From Lunularia cruciata (lineage: Eukaryota; Streptophyta; Marchantiopsida; Lunulariales; Lunulariaceae): DNA of 64,000 nucleotides. The notes under the pieces are model-generated. The model worked only from the letters and a program-made list of their open reading frames with translations. It did no database searches and was not told the origin of the DNA. Numbering within the stretch: position 1 is the stretch's first letter; each line of letters begins with the position of its first letter. The stretch spans positions 7,750,001 through 7,814,000 of the forward strand of contig OX419757.1 of assembly GCA_948567375.1 (NCBI GenBank), written 5' to 3'. Below, piece by piece: positions 47,611 through 60,500 of this stretch. Made by a program: the position numbers and the translations under genes.

Positions 47611-50600
47611 ATGATGGATGTTACTGGAGATGGAAAGGTTCTGGACCCAGCTCAGCTGCAGAGAATTGCAGAAGCGTGGGTTGCATTTTCTGAAATGTCA
47701 GATTCTTTGCTTCAGTCTGGTGGAGGGATCGCCTTGTTATGGTCGGACGTGGAGAAGGCTGAATGGGCAGATTGTGTGCAAGCACTTGGAAATCAAGGGT
47801 TGGCACATTTAGTTGCTGGGCAATTCCTGGACGCGCTGGAGGTACTTACTGTACCAAGTCGTGTCAGTTCGTGATATTGATGTGCCCAGTACCTCGAGTT
47901 GTTTGTTCGATAATATACGAGTTATTAATGGTAAAGTGTCCTGGTTGTTGAGTTCAGAGGTAGAGCCTCAAGTGTCAGACTGAGTGCCTGGCATTTTCCA
48001 GTGCAAGTCTTCGGCATACAAATTGTTCCATGTAGATTTATTCCTAGGGGTAAATCTACATGGAACTATGAAGACTGACAATGCCTTTGAGCAGAACAAT
48101 ATCTGGATAGATTATTCGAATTTGTGGAGTTGAGAAGTTTGTCTAGATGGATGGTTTCTTTGTAATTTATCAGGGATAAAAGCCTGAAATTGAAACCCTG
48201 TTGTTGAAGAATACAAACTCAGTGGGAGCCAATTTAAGCTCTACTCTGATGAGCAAAATGTCATGGACAGTGGATGTAGAGCTGAACATTATTTTCTTCC
48301 TTCAAGCTTTACAATAATGTTTGCAGTTTGTCAATCCTGGAGATGAATGTTGCACCCAACGTAACACTGATTGTTCCTCGATTTGGAAAGGTCAAGACTA
48401 TAAGACGTAAAGCTTCGTTGTCATGTGCTTTTAGGTCCCTTGTATGTAGTGTTAGTTTTTCCAGATTGCACATCAAAAAGTCTGTCCTTTCTCTCTGAAG
48501 TTCATATGCCCAAGAAAAGAGATGAGGGCACCTCAATGTCGGAGGATGAGTTAATCACCAGACGGGTATGTTTAGAGTGGATTGCGTAGGCTTCAAAGGA
48601 GATGAAAGTATTCGGATATCAGCACATGCCATCATAGTGAAATCATCGCTAGTCGTTGACATCTGCCATCTGTCTGGCATGGATCTGGCTTAGGGACTGT
48701 GGCTGTGATATGCGTACCTCTCTTTACTTTACCTATCGATCAGCTTAGGTTATTGATCCTTGCACAGTTATCATATCGATGGTTCCTCCGTTTGTTTCCT
48801 GGATGAATCTTAACGTAAGCCGCCGTCTTCTGTGGATCTTAGAGAACTTTCAAGCAAGAATATGTACCGAAATTTTGGCTGCATTTCGAAGAGTTCCAGA
48901 AACTGAAAATCGAGTCCAAACGCAGTATCGCCTGCTCCACCAAGGTACTGTCTTCAACCCTCTAATGATGTTGTCTTTCCTTGCAGAACGGCCAATAAGT
49001 AGACATAAGCTAGGAACTGAACTTGTAAGTGTCACCCTGATGATCAACAGTAGACTCGTAAAGTTACTTGGTGGGTACTCACGAGTACTGTTAAGAAGTT
49101 GAGAACTTTGACGTTGGACCTGCTGAAAGCAGAACAGGAGGGTGATGTTAATTTGACTATGTTCTTGCAGCGCATGGTGGGTCTCTTGGAATGAGGCAGA
49201 CTTCTGCGGCCAGTATATCTGGGACTCACTAAGGCAGAGGAGTGATTGACCTCTGACCGTTGATGCAGCTCCATGAATGGATTGAGAGAGCACTTCCCCG
49301 AGCCTTGTCCGAGATTTGTGCTGCAAAATCTGCACAGGAGGAGTGTCTTTCTGTTCTTGCTGAAGTCTTCAACTTTGACTTTCGGGGCACTGGTGCAGGA
49401 GTCAGAGACGGCAGAAAGAAGATTTCAACAAATTCTGGCGTTGGCCTTTTTTCTCAGTATCAAACAACTGTCAACGCTATGCTACTCACCACTGCACCAA
49501 AGTATATGTCAGGTAAGAAAGTCTTGTATGTCCTAATTCCCTCCTTATTCATTTGTCGAGGTAGTTGCATTATGTATCAATTTTGGTTAGAACGCTGAAG
49601 CGTGTTTCCATATGTTGCAGAGGTAATGAACTTGTTTTTCAAAACCCGCTTGGAGGAATTCAGCACGTCAGTAAAGAAGCTCCGCGCCAATCGGAGCCCG
49701 CATGGAAGCGCTGATAGTGATGAAGATGCAGATGCTGCCGAGAGCACCGGTAATCAAAGTGGGGATGATGATGATATGGAGAGCGTTCCAAGCAGCACTC
49801 GAACATCTACGTATGTCGAGGATATGGACGTTAGTGGAAGTGGAAGTCTTTACGGTAGAAGAGTTAGTGTCGATTATGATGTCGATCACCAAATGGAGGG
49901 AACGGAAATCTCAGAGGCAAGTGACCTCAAGCTAGGAGGCACTTCTGCTATGAATGAGGTGACGGAGGTAGTTGGGGAAGACTGGGTAACCGAAATTGGC
50001 AACGTCATAAGACATCTTCGAGAGCTTGGTTTTACTTCCATGAGCGAAGAGGGGTACGCTTCAGCGATTTACTCACTCCTCAAAGTAAGTTCTGACTTTA
50101 CGCAACACAGTTCTTACTTCCCTCAGGGAAAGTTTGATCCTTGTTTAGTTCACGGGAGTAATGCGCACTACAGCTACGAGAATTCAAGCGCGACATATAC
50201 AAACTTTGTCTTTAACTTTGAATATAAATGTATACTCGTTAGTGTATATGTGTATGGTAGCACTCTATACGCAGGGGGTTAAGTTCGGATCTCATCGTTG
50301 GAAACAATATTTCAGGCGAAAATTCACGCGATAGCAAACAAACGATACGAAAAGCCTGTGCTGCGACCAGTCCGGCGTTGGATTGAGGTAATACACGTAA
50401 TAAGACTGATATCATGGTATTTCATGTATACTTCTGCTTTCATGTTAAGCATCCATTACCGCTGTGGCTTTTCCTTGTGTCTTTCAACAGGCTAATGTAG
50501 TCGTCCTTTTTGTGCAGGCTGTCCCTCTTCGCTTTCTTTCTGTCATACTTGCTTTCTCAGGATCTAGTTCTACAGTTTCTCCATTACTTGGATTGCCAAC

Positions 50601-53600
50601 ATCCCGCGGAACGGATGACATTTTAAACGCCGGGATAACAAGATGGCGTTCTCGCCTCCAGTCTTTTGCAAACGAAACACTGGGCGATCTAAGAGTCAGC
50701 GAGCTATTTGACATCATAGTGGATTTTCCCGAAAGGTAATTCTAGTCTTGTGACTTTGCGACTTTCATACGTCCAAGTTCCAAATCACCTAAGGTTGAGA
50801 CTTGATAGTCCTACTTATCGGAGGATGTTAGTAACTTGAAGACTAATTGAAAGTTTCAGGGGAAAAGACAAACCAAGTTTCTGCTTATTTTTCCTTCATA
50901 AACTTTTTTGGACCTTATGGTGAAATTTCGTAAACATTTGACTTTGCAGTTTGGCAGCAGTTGAAGATTTGAAGCAGTGTTTAGCCAACACAGGAGATCA
51001 TGCCAAACTTGTGGATTCTTTTCGGGATGCTTTAAAGCAGCGGTTGCTCACTGCAGGAGCAGCTACAACTGATATTCTGCTACAATATATATCGACCATC
51101 AAAGCACTGCGTACGTTAGATCCCACTGGTGTAGTATTGGAGGCGGTGGGAGAACCTATCAAGGAATATCTACGGGGTAGAAAAGATACAATCCGTTGTA
51201 TCGTGACTATGCTCACAGATGATGCTGGCACCGGTGGTTCCGGTGGACTTGGAGGCGCAGGAGAGAGTTTACTCGAGGAACTTAGCAGAGGAGCCTCGTC
51301 CCTGGACAATGCTGACAGCGAAGACGACGGAGATGTAGATGGGGAGGAGGCGTGGGCTGCTGCCGAGCGGTATGGTCAAGTCACGTATGGTCACTTTTTA
51401 TTCGAAGATACGATGTCGATTTAACTTGTATTCTTAGTCCAGCGAACTGTGTAGTTCCAGATCCAGTAGATCAATTGCGACTTGCTCGGAGGTGCCCAAA
51501 GATACCGTTGACCACAATACTGATTTACATCTCCGCAACTGTATTTGCCATCATCTAATATCTCGTCATATACGCAGGTGGGAGCCTGATCCCGTGGACG
51601 CCGATCCATCACGAACTAGCAAAAGCAGGAGACTTATGGATATCATTGGGATTCTTGTTGGCATTTATGGATCGAAAGAATTGTTTGTAAACGAATATCG
51701 TGTTATGCTGGCGGAGAAACTCCTCAACAAGTCCGACTATAATACAGACCGCAACATTCGAACTCTTGAGCTGCTAAAAGTGAGGGGTGCTTATGTCATG
51801 TTTCGTTTTATGATCGTTTTACCATATTTCACGGCAGGAAGACTGGATTTTGTTGCGTAGTTGCAGCAAGAGCTTTATTTTCGCCTCTTTCCTTCCCGAG
51901 TATATTTCTCGCTAACACGTATGTTTGGATTCTTATCAAACAGCTACGATTTGGAGAAAGCAACATGCACGGGTGTGAGATCATGTTGAAAGATTTAGCT
52001 GACTCGAAAAGGATAAATGCCAACATTAAAGCTTCCAAATCAAGCAGCGATCCCTTGATTTCACAAATACGATCACGAGTTGAAGCTAAAACAGGGACTG
52101 TAGGAACTGGGACGATCGAACAAGAGCTATCTTTGGACGTTGTGGATTCCACCATCATCTCATCCCTTTTCTGGCCCCCTTTCCAAGTAAAGTTCTTCAA
52201 GTTTGGTTCATCTTCTAATGGGGTTTATACCTTTGCTGCATATATTTGCAACACTCAAATGCTGTCGGTCTGGGAAGCTCTTTACCGTTCTGATCTTTTG
52301 CATTGCCTCGTCCGTCTCTCGTACCGTAAGGATATTTAATGTCAGTCGTATATAGCCAATTCGATGTATGCTAAGATATTGACTTATAAGTACACTAAGT
52401 CAGAAGCAGTAGGAACTTATTTTAGAATAGTTATTCGAGTTCTAATTTTTATCTTGGATATGTTTCCATTCGCCAGACTGAGACCATTAAAGTCCCGGAA
52501 GCCATGGAGCATGTTCTCGATGAATATGCACAGAGATATCATGCTCTGAAGAATCCGCGGCAGCTGCAGTGGAAGAAACATCTTGGGACAGTGAAGGTAG
52601 GCAAGAGGAGCACAGCACTTACTTTTTTTTACTATTTGTGGATGTTCCCAATTTCATTCGATTAATTATTATCTTAAAGCCATCGTGCTGTAGCTGTTAC
52701 AACGCGAAATGTATACTTCGCTCATGATGTGCATGAGTCAGAAATTGAGATAATGTACATCTCCTTTTACCTTCTAGTTGGAGCTGCAATTTGAAGACCG
52801 ATCAAGTCAATTTGTGGTTTCACCTCTACACGCCTCCATCATTATGCAGTTTGAAACTCAATCAAGGTACCTTTGCAAGTACCACTAAAATGTCCATACC
52901 TGTTTCCATACCTGCGTTTTGAACTTCGAATTTTACTTTGCCAGCTAGACTGAATTGTAGTACATCACAGAGATTCTTCCAGAGGCAGTTGTCTATGGTG
53001 CAGTGCACCTTAGTTGCAACTCACAAGTGACCTTCTTCAGGTGGCTAGGCTCCGATCTCGCTCCTGCTGTCGGTGTTCCTCTAGCAACTCTGCGTCGTCG
53101 GATCATGCTTTGGGTCAACCAGGTTAGTTTTTTGGTGTACAGTTACTTGTTTCAAGGATAAGCTGGACAGAAGACTGATAAGTTCCCCAACATTCAAATG
53201 CAACAGAAGTAACAATTAACTCTTTTAGTAGTGAACGTCTTTTAGTAAGCTGAAACACATTACATGGATGCGTAATACCTTTCGCCCTTGTACAGTATTA
53301 ACGTTAGCACTTGTGTTGACGTTTATTGAACTGACTCTGGTTTTACAGGGCGTTTTAGTGGAGTCCCCGGGACCAAGAGAAGGAGAGTGGGCGTACACCA
53401 TTGTAGAGAATCTTGGGGAGCTTGGAAATCGAACAGCTGGTCAGTCAGTAGCAGGGGACGCAGCGTTGCCTCTGCTCGGGGAAGAAGAAGGTGAAAGCGC
53501 GGTGGCCTCGATGGAGGATCAGTGGCAGCAAGAGATGAATGTTTTTGAGGTATACGCAGTCTATATTTTCAAGGAACTCTGAGGGCAACGAAGAATATAA

Positions 53601-54074
53601 TCTACATCACCAGTGAGATCTACAGAAAAAAATTTCAATGGTCATGGCCATCTTCAATCATGTACAATCACCAGTAATTTCCTTCTTTCGTCTTGAGGTT
53701 TAGTTTCCACTCACAACCAAACCTTGTGTAAATTCGTGCATGATGTGGTGGCAGTCTTACGTTGTGGGAATGCTGACGAACTTCGAGTCCTTGCCTCTTG
53801 ACCGGATACATAACATGCTCAAAGTGAGTATGTCTAGTTGATCGAGCTTTCATTTTTGGGATTTCATTTTGTGTTGAACGTTCTGCGGATAGTTTATTTA
53901 TTCTGTCGTCATACGGATCCGTAACTAAGACGACCACAATGTTGGTTGCTGCAGATGTTTGTGTCAGATCCACCATACGATAAATCTCTTCAACAGCTGC
54001 AAGGATTTCTTGCACGACTTGTTTCAGAAGAAAAGCTCGAGTTTCGAGAGGGTTCATATAGGCGAAGACAGTAG
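47611..54074 (+). CDS. APC2: anaphase-promoting complex subunit 2 (cullin-like), 16 exons
   Basis: The plus strand encodes about 985 residues of APC2. Exons: 47611-47841, 48843-48944, 49096-49176 (tentative), 49269-49512, 49621-50084, 50316-50387, 50518-50735, 50950-51369, 51578-51779, 51944-52186, 52477-52596, 52778-52866, 53041-53122, 53349-53549, 53755-53823, 53955-54074. Phases agree throughout. An in-frame TGA at 47575 precedes the ATG pair. Diagnostic parts: EVMNLFFKTRLEEFS; the region before the cullin fold ending in WEPDPVDADPS; cullin core EYRVMLAEKLLNKSDYNTDR and MHGCEIMLKDLADSKRIN; WKKHLGTVKLELQFEDRS; and the C-terminal winged-helix DPPYDKSLQQLQGFLARLV. Known role: scaffold of the APC/C E3 ligase, pairing with the APC11 RING subunit to ubiquitinate cyclins and securin. 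It is about 120 residues longer than the Arabidopsis protein, mainly from an acidic/Ser stretch at about 235-320. Exon 3 rests only on phase and position. Confidence 0.93.
48006..48076. repeat. perfect 16-bp hairpin in APC2 intron 1, with outer arms
   Basis: GTTCCATGTAGATTTA (48025-48040) and its exact reverse complement (48051-48066) flank a 10-base loop. Outside them AGTCTTC (48006-48012) pairs with GAAGACT (48070-48076), giving a longer bulged foldback. It may be an intronic MITE relic or a small-RNA precursor. Confidence 0.75.
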
Positions 54075-56257
54075 TAGTTGGCATTTAGACGAGTAGCATC
54101 TACACCGGAATGAATCATGCTGGGATTTGTCCAATGTCAGCTCCTTTTGTGTCGTTTAAGGAAACGTCAGGAAACGATTTCAAGCCTTTTACTCTTCGGT
54201 CTTGTTTCCTTGAAAGTTTCCAAGGATAGACACTGAGCACTTGGTTGTCAACAGCATGGTTAATACTTCGCTGAAAAAAACCTGTCCTGGTCCACGGAAA
54301 GCTGCCAAGGCCCATGCGTAATGACAGGTGCCTCCGCAACTTCCCGCAGAAAGTCCGTCAAGCTGTTGAAAATCTACACGAAAATTAAATAATAAACCCT
54401 GGTTCTAAATTCGGCAGCACTCCCCAGGAGCTCACGTCAGAGCACGATCATCTTAACCTGCTTACGACCTTCAGCCATGAATCACAACTTGACGCGAAGT
54501 TACTTTTGGAATATCGTCACTAAATGTCTCAACCGACTTTGTCTAGGATGCTAACTGCCATTTTCAGGAAGGCGTGAAAGAGAAGTCCGAGAGGCACCAG
54601 TAAAGATTCACAGAATTTGTGCCTTAATTGCCGTTACAAAGCATCTGGTGTTTGTACTCGAACAGGCATCCTGAACCCACAGACCAAATAGGAACGTCCA
54701 AATTCTCCCATGGTGTTAGATCGTGCCTGCACTTCATGTTCTACGCTGGAATGCTCGGACTATATATTACGTGTGGATCCAAGCTGCAGACAGATGAACT
54801 CACATACCTTTGGTCGGTTCGAAGGAGCGAATTGTGGATGACGCACATGGGTTGGTTATGGTCCATCCATGTTCACATGCCTGACGTACTCTTGAGGGCT
54901 TCTTCGCCTAATGTTTTGGTGCTTTGCTTCTTCGCCTCTTTGCTGCCTCTGCATGCCAATTCTTTGAAACGATTTTTGGCTGCCCTGATGATGATCCCGA
55001 TCTGCACAAACCCAGTAGCGATCTTGAGGTTTACGTCACCCCAGTGGGCCATATGACTTGTGATGGTTTCGATGTGAGGCACGTGACAGTTCGAACAGTT
55101 TCGAGCAGGAGCAACCAGGAAGACATTTCATTGGGTGCAGGTTGTTGGGTTGGCATCTTTCTGACATGATTGAGAGAGAGTTCCGGTGTTTTGGAGTAAG
55201 GCGAAATGTCCATCCCGGCCATCTCCAAGAGGTATATGCCGAAATCACATGGGAGAGATCCGCTCTCTGACATGATCACTACTTATCAAACATGACACGA
55301 CTCGTGGGCCTCTTTGTCTTTGACAAAGGATCAGTAGTAGTCCCGTAGTCATAATCATCCAAGTTTGGCTTTGTAGTTACAGGCCACTTTCGATAAGCGT
55401 AAGTTGGACAATTCCAATTCTCGACATGTTTGAGTTATCCTTGAGAAAAGAAAAGTTTTACACCTTTAAGTTTTTTCTTGTTTCCATAACTTCAATGGAC
55501 CGTAGAATACTTTCTTTATTAAGAAGTTTAGAGGGTTAACTTTTTATAAATGTAGAAGTGCATTGAATTGAATTATACTGAGAAATACTTTCTCAAAATT
55601 ATGTACTTAAAGATTATAGGTTTCACATACCTTTTCAAAACAAATTTTCTCCGACCCTTACATAACTTTGTAGCTAAATAATCGTTGGGTGTGTGCACAA
55701 GGTTGTTAACGAACAATAGTTGTGCAGTTGTTGAAGTATTACAAAAAGAAATGACCATTCACGATGGAGTAAATATGATGATTATTTAGGTCATGATCTA
55801 TTTAATAAGAATATGTAAATACTCTATTCCTTGAGAATTACTTTTGAATTCTTTAACTGTTTCGTCCAAAACTTAACGTTAACCAAACTATTAAAATAAA
55901 GTCAGTCCATAACTCTACTCTGGATGTATACAGTCCTTCTTTAGATACATTCATGAGTGCACATAACCTCCTCCATAACCCTTTGAATCCTTGATCTGCC
56001 GGTCTCCGTCCCATGCTCTAGCAGATCTCATACCCAAACAGGATTGTTGTATAAAATGAATTGGAATATATGCCATCATAGTCCGCGATCTTCCCATTAA
56101 TTGATAGTACAGACTGTAGTCCATGATAATCAAACCAACTGATCATGGTAACTGATTGCGAGGAAGAATCTCTCCTTACTTCCTCTCCTTGTCTTAACCT
56201 AACTCAACTTTAAGTTACTTTAAGTTCCTCTCCTTGTCTCAACCTAACTCAACTTTA
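54075..56257. other. intergenic DNA downstream of APC2
   Basis: The first few hundred bases probably hold the APC2 3' UTR. An open frame of 142 codons (54628-55056) and overlapping frames have no recognisable motif. From about 55440 it is AT-rich. At 56181-56257 a 45-bp unit (TCCTCTCCTTGTCT ... CAACTTTA) occurs twice in tandem. Confidence 0.4.
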
Positions 56258-56290
56258 TCCTTTGTTTTTTCTACGCGGTCGCCTTCTTCT
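56258..56290 (+). repeat. short two-hairpin element, copy I (3' end only)
   Basis: Only CTACGCGGTCGCC with a few bases either side and the T-rich tail TTCTTCTTAC remain. The 5' part, including both hairpins, is absent. Confidence 0.5.
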
Positions 56291-56450
56291 TACTTTAAGT
56301 TAAGTTAACCTGACTTAACATAACAGCATCGTCTAGTACTCCGCTTGAGCCTAAAATGGACCTTTTCACTTTCAGTTTGGGATCGAGAGGAGATCATGGA
56401 TAAATGTTTTTGATGTACGTTTTTCTTGGCATACCCTTGCATCCTTATTT

Positions 56451-56490
56451 TCCCATCCTTCATGTTATTACACGCGGTCGCCTTCTCCTT
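56451..56490 (+). repeat. short two-hairpin element, copy J (3' half)
   Basis: TCCCATCCTTCATGTTATTA followed by CACGCGGTCGCC and TTCTCC. It starts inside hairpin 2, so the 5' half is missing. Confidence 0.6.
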
Positions 56491-57500
56491 GAGTAATAAT
56501 AGGGTAACCCTAGCCCTAGACCCCAAACCACCAAGTAGCAAGGTCAAATCATAGTCTACAACACTCTGAAGTTCATCCATTTAGATTTGTTATCTAATTG
56601 TTGATCGCATGTTAAACAATTAGGAGTGGGATGGAGAACTTCAATCATCAAATCATCGATTTGATGGAACTTTCTGAGAGGAATGTCTTGTTAAAGATAG
56701 ATGGATAATCTTTTAATGGCGGAATGCTAAATGCAAGTAGACAGTTCAACAACATCATTTGAATAGAGTTCCCGGCTGAAGTTCAATTCGAAGTCAAATA
56801 AGTTATATCTTCAAGCTGAACAAGACCCAATGTTTGGGCCAAAGTTCAGGCTGAACTTTGGCCCGGACTGGATGGAATACGAGGCCCGATTTGAAGTCAA
56901 CCAAAAGAACGTACCATTCAAGCGAGACGAATAGTTTCGATTGGGGTTCAATCATATAAAATTAGATTCTTCCGCCAGATAAGTTAGACTTTTGGGTCGG
57001 ATGGGAAATTTCGCCCCGAAGTTTAAACAAGAAATCAAATTTGGTTTGGCGTTTTCATTCAGTGTAGTCTGGTGCACTCAGAAGTTCAATCATTCTACGT
57101 TCAGCATCCAATTACTTGTGTAGTAGATAATTGGAACTAGTATTCTCAAATAGTTCGCTTGGTGAGAATTGCATCCTTTGGACAATCTTACGCACAATTA
57201 GATAATCTTCCGCAAGAGTTATATCCATGAATCATAGAAAGAAGATGCAAGAGTATCAACTGCTAGCATAACCTCCTCCTACCAACTATGATGAACAACT
57301 GCCGCGTAATATCATGTGGCATCCAAGCGTTCTGCGCTTAGTCTTCATGCTAAGTTGGGGTTGTGCAAAGTCGAAGTGCCGAATATCAAGTACGGAGTCT
57401 TTCTCTCTCCGGAGGAAGAGAGAGGGTCACCGGCTAAGTGATAACCTGAGTTTCCTGGGCCAGGTTGTCTGAGTGATAGCCTGAGTGATAACCTGAGTTT
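56491..57500. other. intergenic DNA
   Basis: No coding signal. Near 57425-57500 there are tandem GTGATA(A/G)CCTGAG words and a CTGAGTTTCCTGGGCCAGG block that recurs after copy K. Confidence 0.35.
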
Positions 57501-57546
57501 GATGGGGTCTTCCCATCATTCATGTGTTCTATGTCGTCGCCTTTTT
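57501..57546 (+). repeat. short two-hairpin element, copy K (5'-truncated)
   Basis: Begins exactly at hairpin 2 (GATGGGGTCTTCCCATC), then ATTCATGTGTTCTATGTCG and TCGCC plus a T-rich tail. CTGAGTTT (57493-57500) and CTCAGTTT (57547-57554) flank it. It interrupts one of two copies of a CAGTTTCCTGGGCCAGG-type block. Confidence 0.65.
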
Positions 57547-60500
57547 CTCAGTTTCCTGGGCCAGGTTGTCTAAATTGAGCTCCAGTAAGACAGATGAGTA
57601 GACAGCATAACGGGCGGAGGTTTCTCTCTGGGATTTGGCGACTGTCAGAAGAGAGACCAATAAATTGCCCTGGAACCTCCTTGGCCTATTCAGATAAATT
57701 GCAAAAGTACGACCAGTAATCAAAGTTGACACTCATAGCGTAGAAAGATGTTGGTACACCCACAACTAGCCCACGTGAGGGTAGAATAAACAATGATGTT
57801 CCCGAGGGTGATCTTCAAGGGATGGTCACACTGCTGTAGCAGATTTCAGGAGTGCATTTGGTAAGGACCCTCATGCCTAAATCGTTCGGGAGAATCTCAT
57901 TGGGGGTCATCACCTCCAGGCGCATAAACCAGCACTCACGTGAATATCGTCTACATCCTAGAATCTGCAGAATGAAGCGAGTGGGGTGCTTAAATTCGAG
58001 TTGAAGCAGTTTACATATTTGTACGACACGTTCGATGATAGAGTAGAGAAGCCTGATTAAATCTGCATTTGGTGAAGGGCAAAAAGTATCTAGAGATCTG
58101 ACAGTCCACGGGAACTGCTCGTGACTACAGGCATGGCGCATCACAAAGAGAGGTCACGATTATGGACGGGCACAAGACCATCACCTGACAGGCAGTGAAC
58201 TCTTCCGTCTTGAAGACGGAAAGGCCTGGTATCGCCCGGCATGCTAGATCGATCATTCCCTCAGCCCTATTAGAGGTGGCTGCTGCTCATTTCATGGTGA
58301 CAATGCTCATAGAGTTGTTTGAAGACCGAAGTTAGGTTTTAATGATTCCTGCTTCAAATTCGTCTTCAACTAACTATAAAGACCTACTGGATGCTGAGAT
58401 CAAGAAGGAGACGATAAACAGCATCTGACACCAACAACAATCATAAGACCACGCGACACCACATGTGAATGAATTTTATGCTCCACTGGCTAGAGATCTT
58501 CCTCTTGTGTCATTGGAGAAGTACCAATAGGCCACGCGCGGTCGAGTAGAGAAGGGTGTGGAGATTCATGTGCCTTGTGCGTTCAGAAGAAGTAGAGGAT
58601 AAATGTGCGTCATGGGAGCTGATGTCATTGATTCTATAAGTGGGCATGCATGAGCGCCAGAAATGATTCACCGATTGGATTGGTACCCCCGGTCTCGCTA
58701 CATTTTGTTTTTCTCGGCATCCTTGATAATCGAGCAGCAATAAGTTTGCTAAGACGTAAGCTCCAAGGACAAGCTACTGCTTTCTTGGCCACTTTTGAGT
58801 ACTGCAATAGCTTACTTCCAGTAAGAAGACTGGTCAAGCGCCCAGTCAGAAGTTGGAGGTTGACGTTGTGGGAAGCAGTTCACCCTCAACTTTCTTCTTT
58901 GTCAGCAGAGCCATTGATGCTTTCCTTCAAGCATTTTCCAGATGCGTGATCGTGTTGAATCGCATCAACCAGTGCGGGTACCCATATACGGAGAGTTTCG
59001 TACAGTCCTCTGAAGGCATCTTTGTGGGAAGATTATAAATGTTCGGGGTTGTGTAAGGCGGTATAATGCACTGAGATTATCTTACAGATTCACAGAAGGT
59101 GTGAGCGCCACCTATGCTGTGGTCAGCCACTGTGTAAGCCATGAGCTAATTGGTTGCATCCTGTCTACATGACACAGTTTCGGAAAATGAAATTCATGCA
59201 ATGCAAAGCGAAAGTTTCATGCAGACTATGGTCACTTCCTATCAATTTGAACGGGACCTCCAAACCTTGCTTCCTACTCTGTACTCAATTGTCACCACGA
59301 GCAAGTCTGAGCGTCAGAAACCAGATGCAAGATTCAAGTAAGAAGCACTGCTTCGTTTGGGCACTTCCGACATAAGAAACATCAGGATTATCACGCATTG
59401 CGTATAGTTTGCGTACACTACGTATAATTGCAATCTCTTTTGAGGTCCCTAGCGGCGACTAGGATTGCGGTGATCTGGACCATCAAGTTAATGAACCTTT
59501 TAAGTTATGTTGTCCAACTTTCATGGATTACCTTCCAGTACTCTGTACAGCCTGACAGATTGTCTATCGAGCGCAAGGTTCTTCACTAATACATCAGAAA
59601 GTCTCATAGATAAACGAAGGTTAAGTATCTGTCAATGCTATTCATTCCATCGGATAAGTCCATGTACATCAAGCTCCAGGATAAAGAATCAAAAGATGAC
59701 ACAAACCTGAAAGGTAAAAACTACAAGTCTGTTGCTTGAGTAAGACACAATGGCTCTCAGGCCAAATTTGACAGATTTGAAAAGCACAGCGCTGATAACC
59801 CTTTCTGTCGATGGCGACCGGCGCTGACATGAAGGAGGCCAACGAAGCGTTGGTTTGGATGTGGACTAGAACGAAGTCGTGTTCCTATCAGTGACTGCCG
59901 TGCATGTATTGACGGTTATATCGACAACGAAGTCGTAAAAGTCTTGTTCTCATTAATTTCTATCAAAGGCGATTTCATCGTGCTACATCAATAACAGCAG
60001 AATCTTCAAACACCAATAGTGGTTCATTGCTTTTAACAGCACAGCTTCACTGACAATTCAATTCGCGCAGGATGACAAAACCCTAAACCATTCATTCATG
60101 CTTATATCATCTCGCTCTCTTTTGATTCCAAATTGCACCAATCACATGCTCTGTGCAGAAGAAGTTTATCGGCAATAAACATAGATCGAGTCTCTCCACT
60201 GCGATGTAGAGGCACGTTTCATGCCCAACGGACAGAGACACTGTCGATACAGGTGTACATCAAATTATTTCCTGTACACGAGTGGACCTCCGTGGATATG
60301 GCGCTCACGTGGTAAAGACTGTCACTGGCACCCGTTACTGCACTCGAACCCTTAGAGCCACATCGAGTTAATTGGTCCATACCGTAACTCAAGAATCTCT
60401 TCCTTCGGAGTGTGCATACACGCATGGCAATTTCTAGATAAGACGAGAGGAGTTGTGTCAACTTTCTGATCGATCATCTCATCAGCACAAGATCGCTCCA

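Noticed and set aside
48309-48536. Possible extra APC2 exons, and a minus-strand frame of 75 codons, in intron 1
   Set aside because: Exon 1 joins 48843 in the right phase and gives family-like KFWLHFE directly; the extra pieces do not resemble APC2 and the minus frame has no motif.
48981-49026. Exon-like block after a TTGCAG acceptor in APC2
   Set aside because: In the phase required by exon 2 it hits a stop at once, so it was not included.
54628-55056. 142-codon plus-strand open frame downstream of APC2
   Set aside because: No family motif, overlapping open frames on both strands, and no splice-compatible partner with recognisable sequence.
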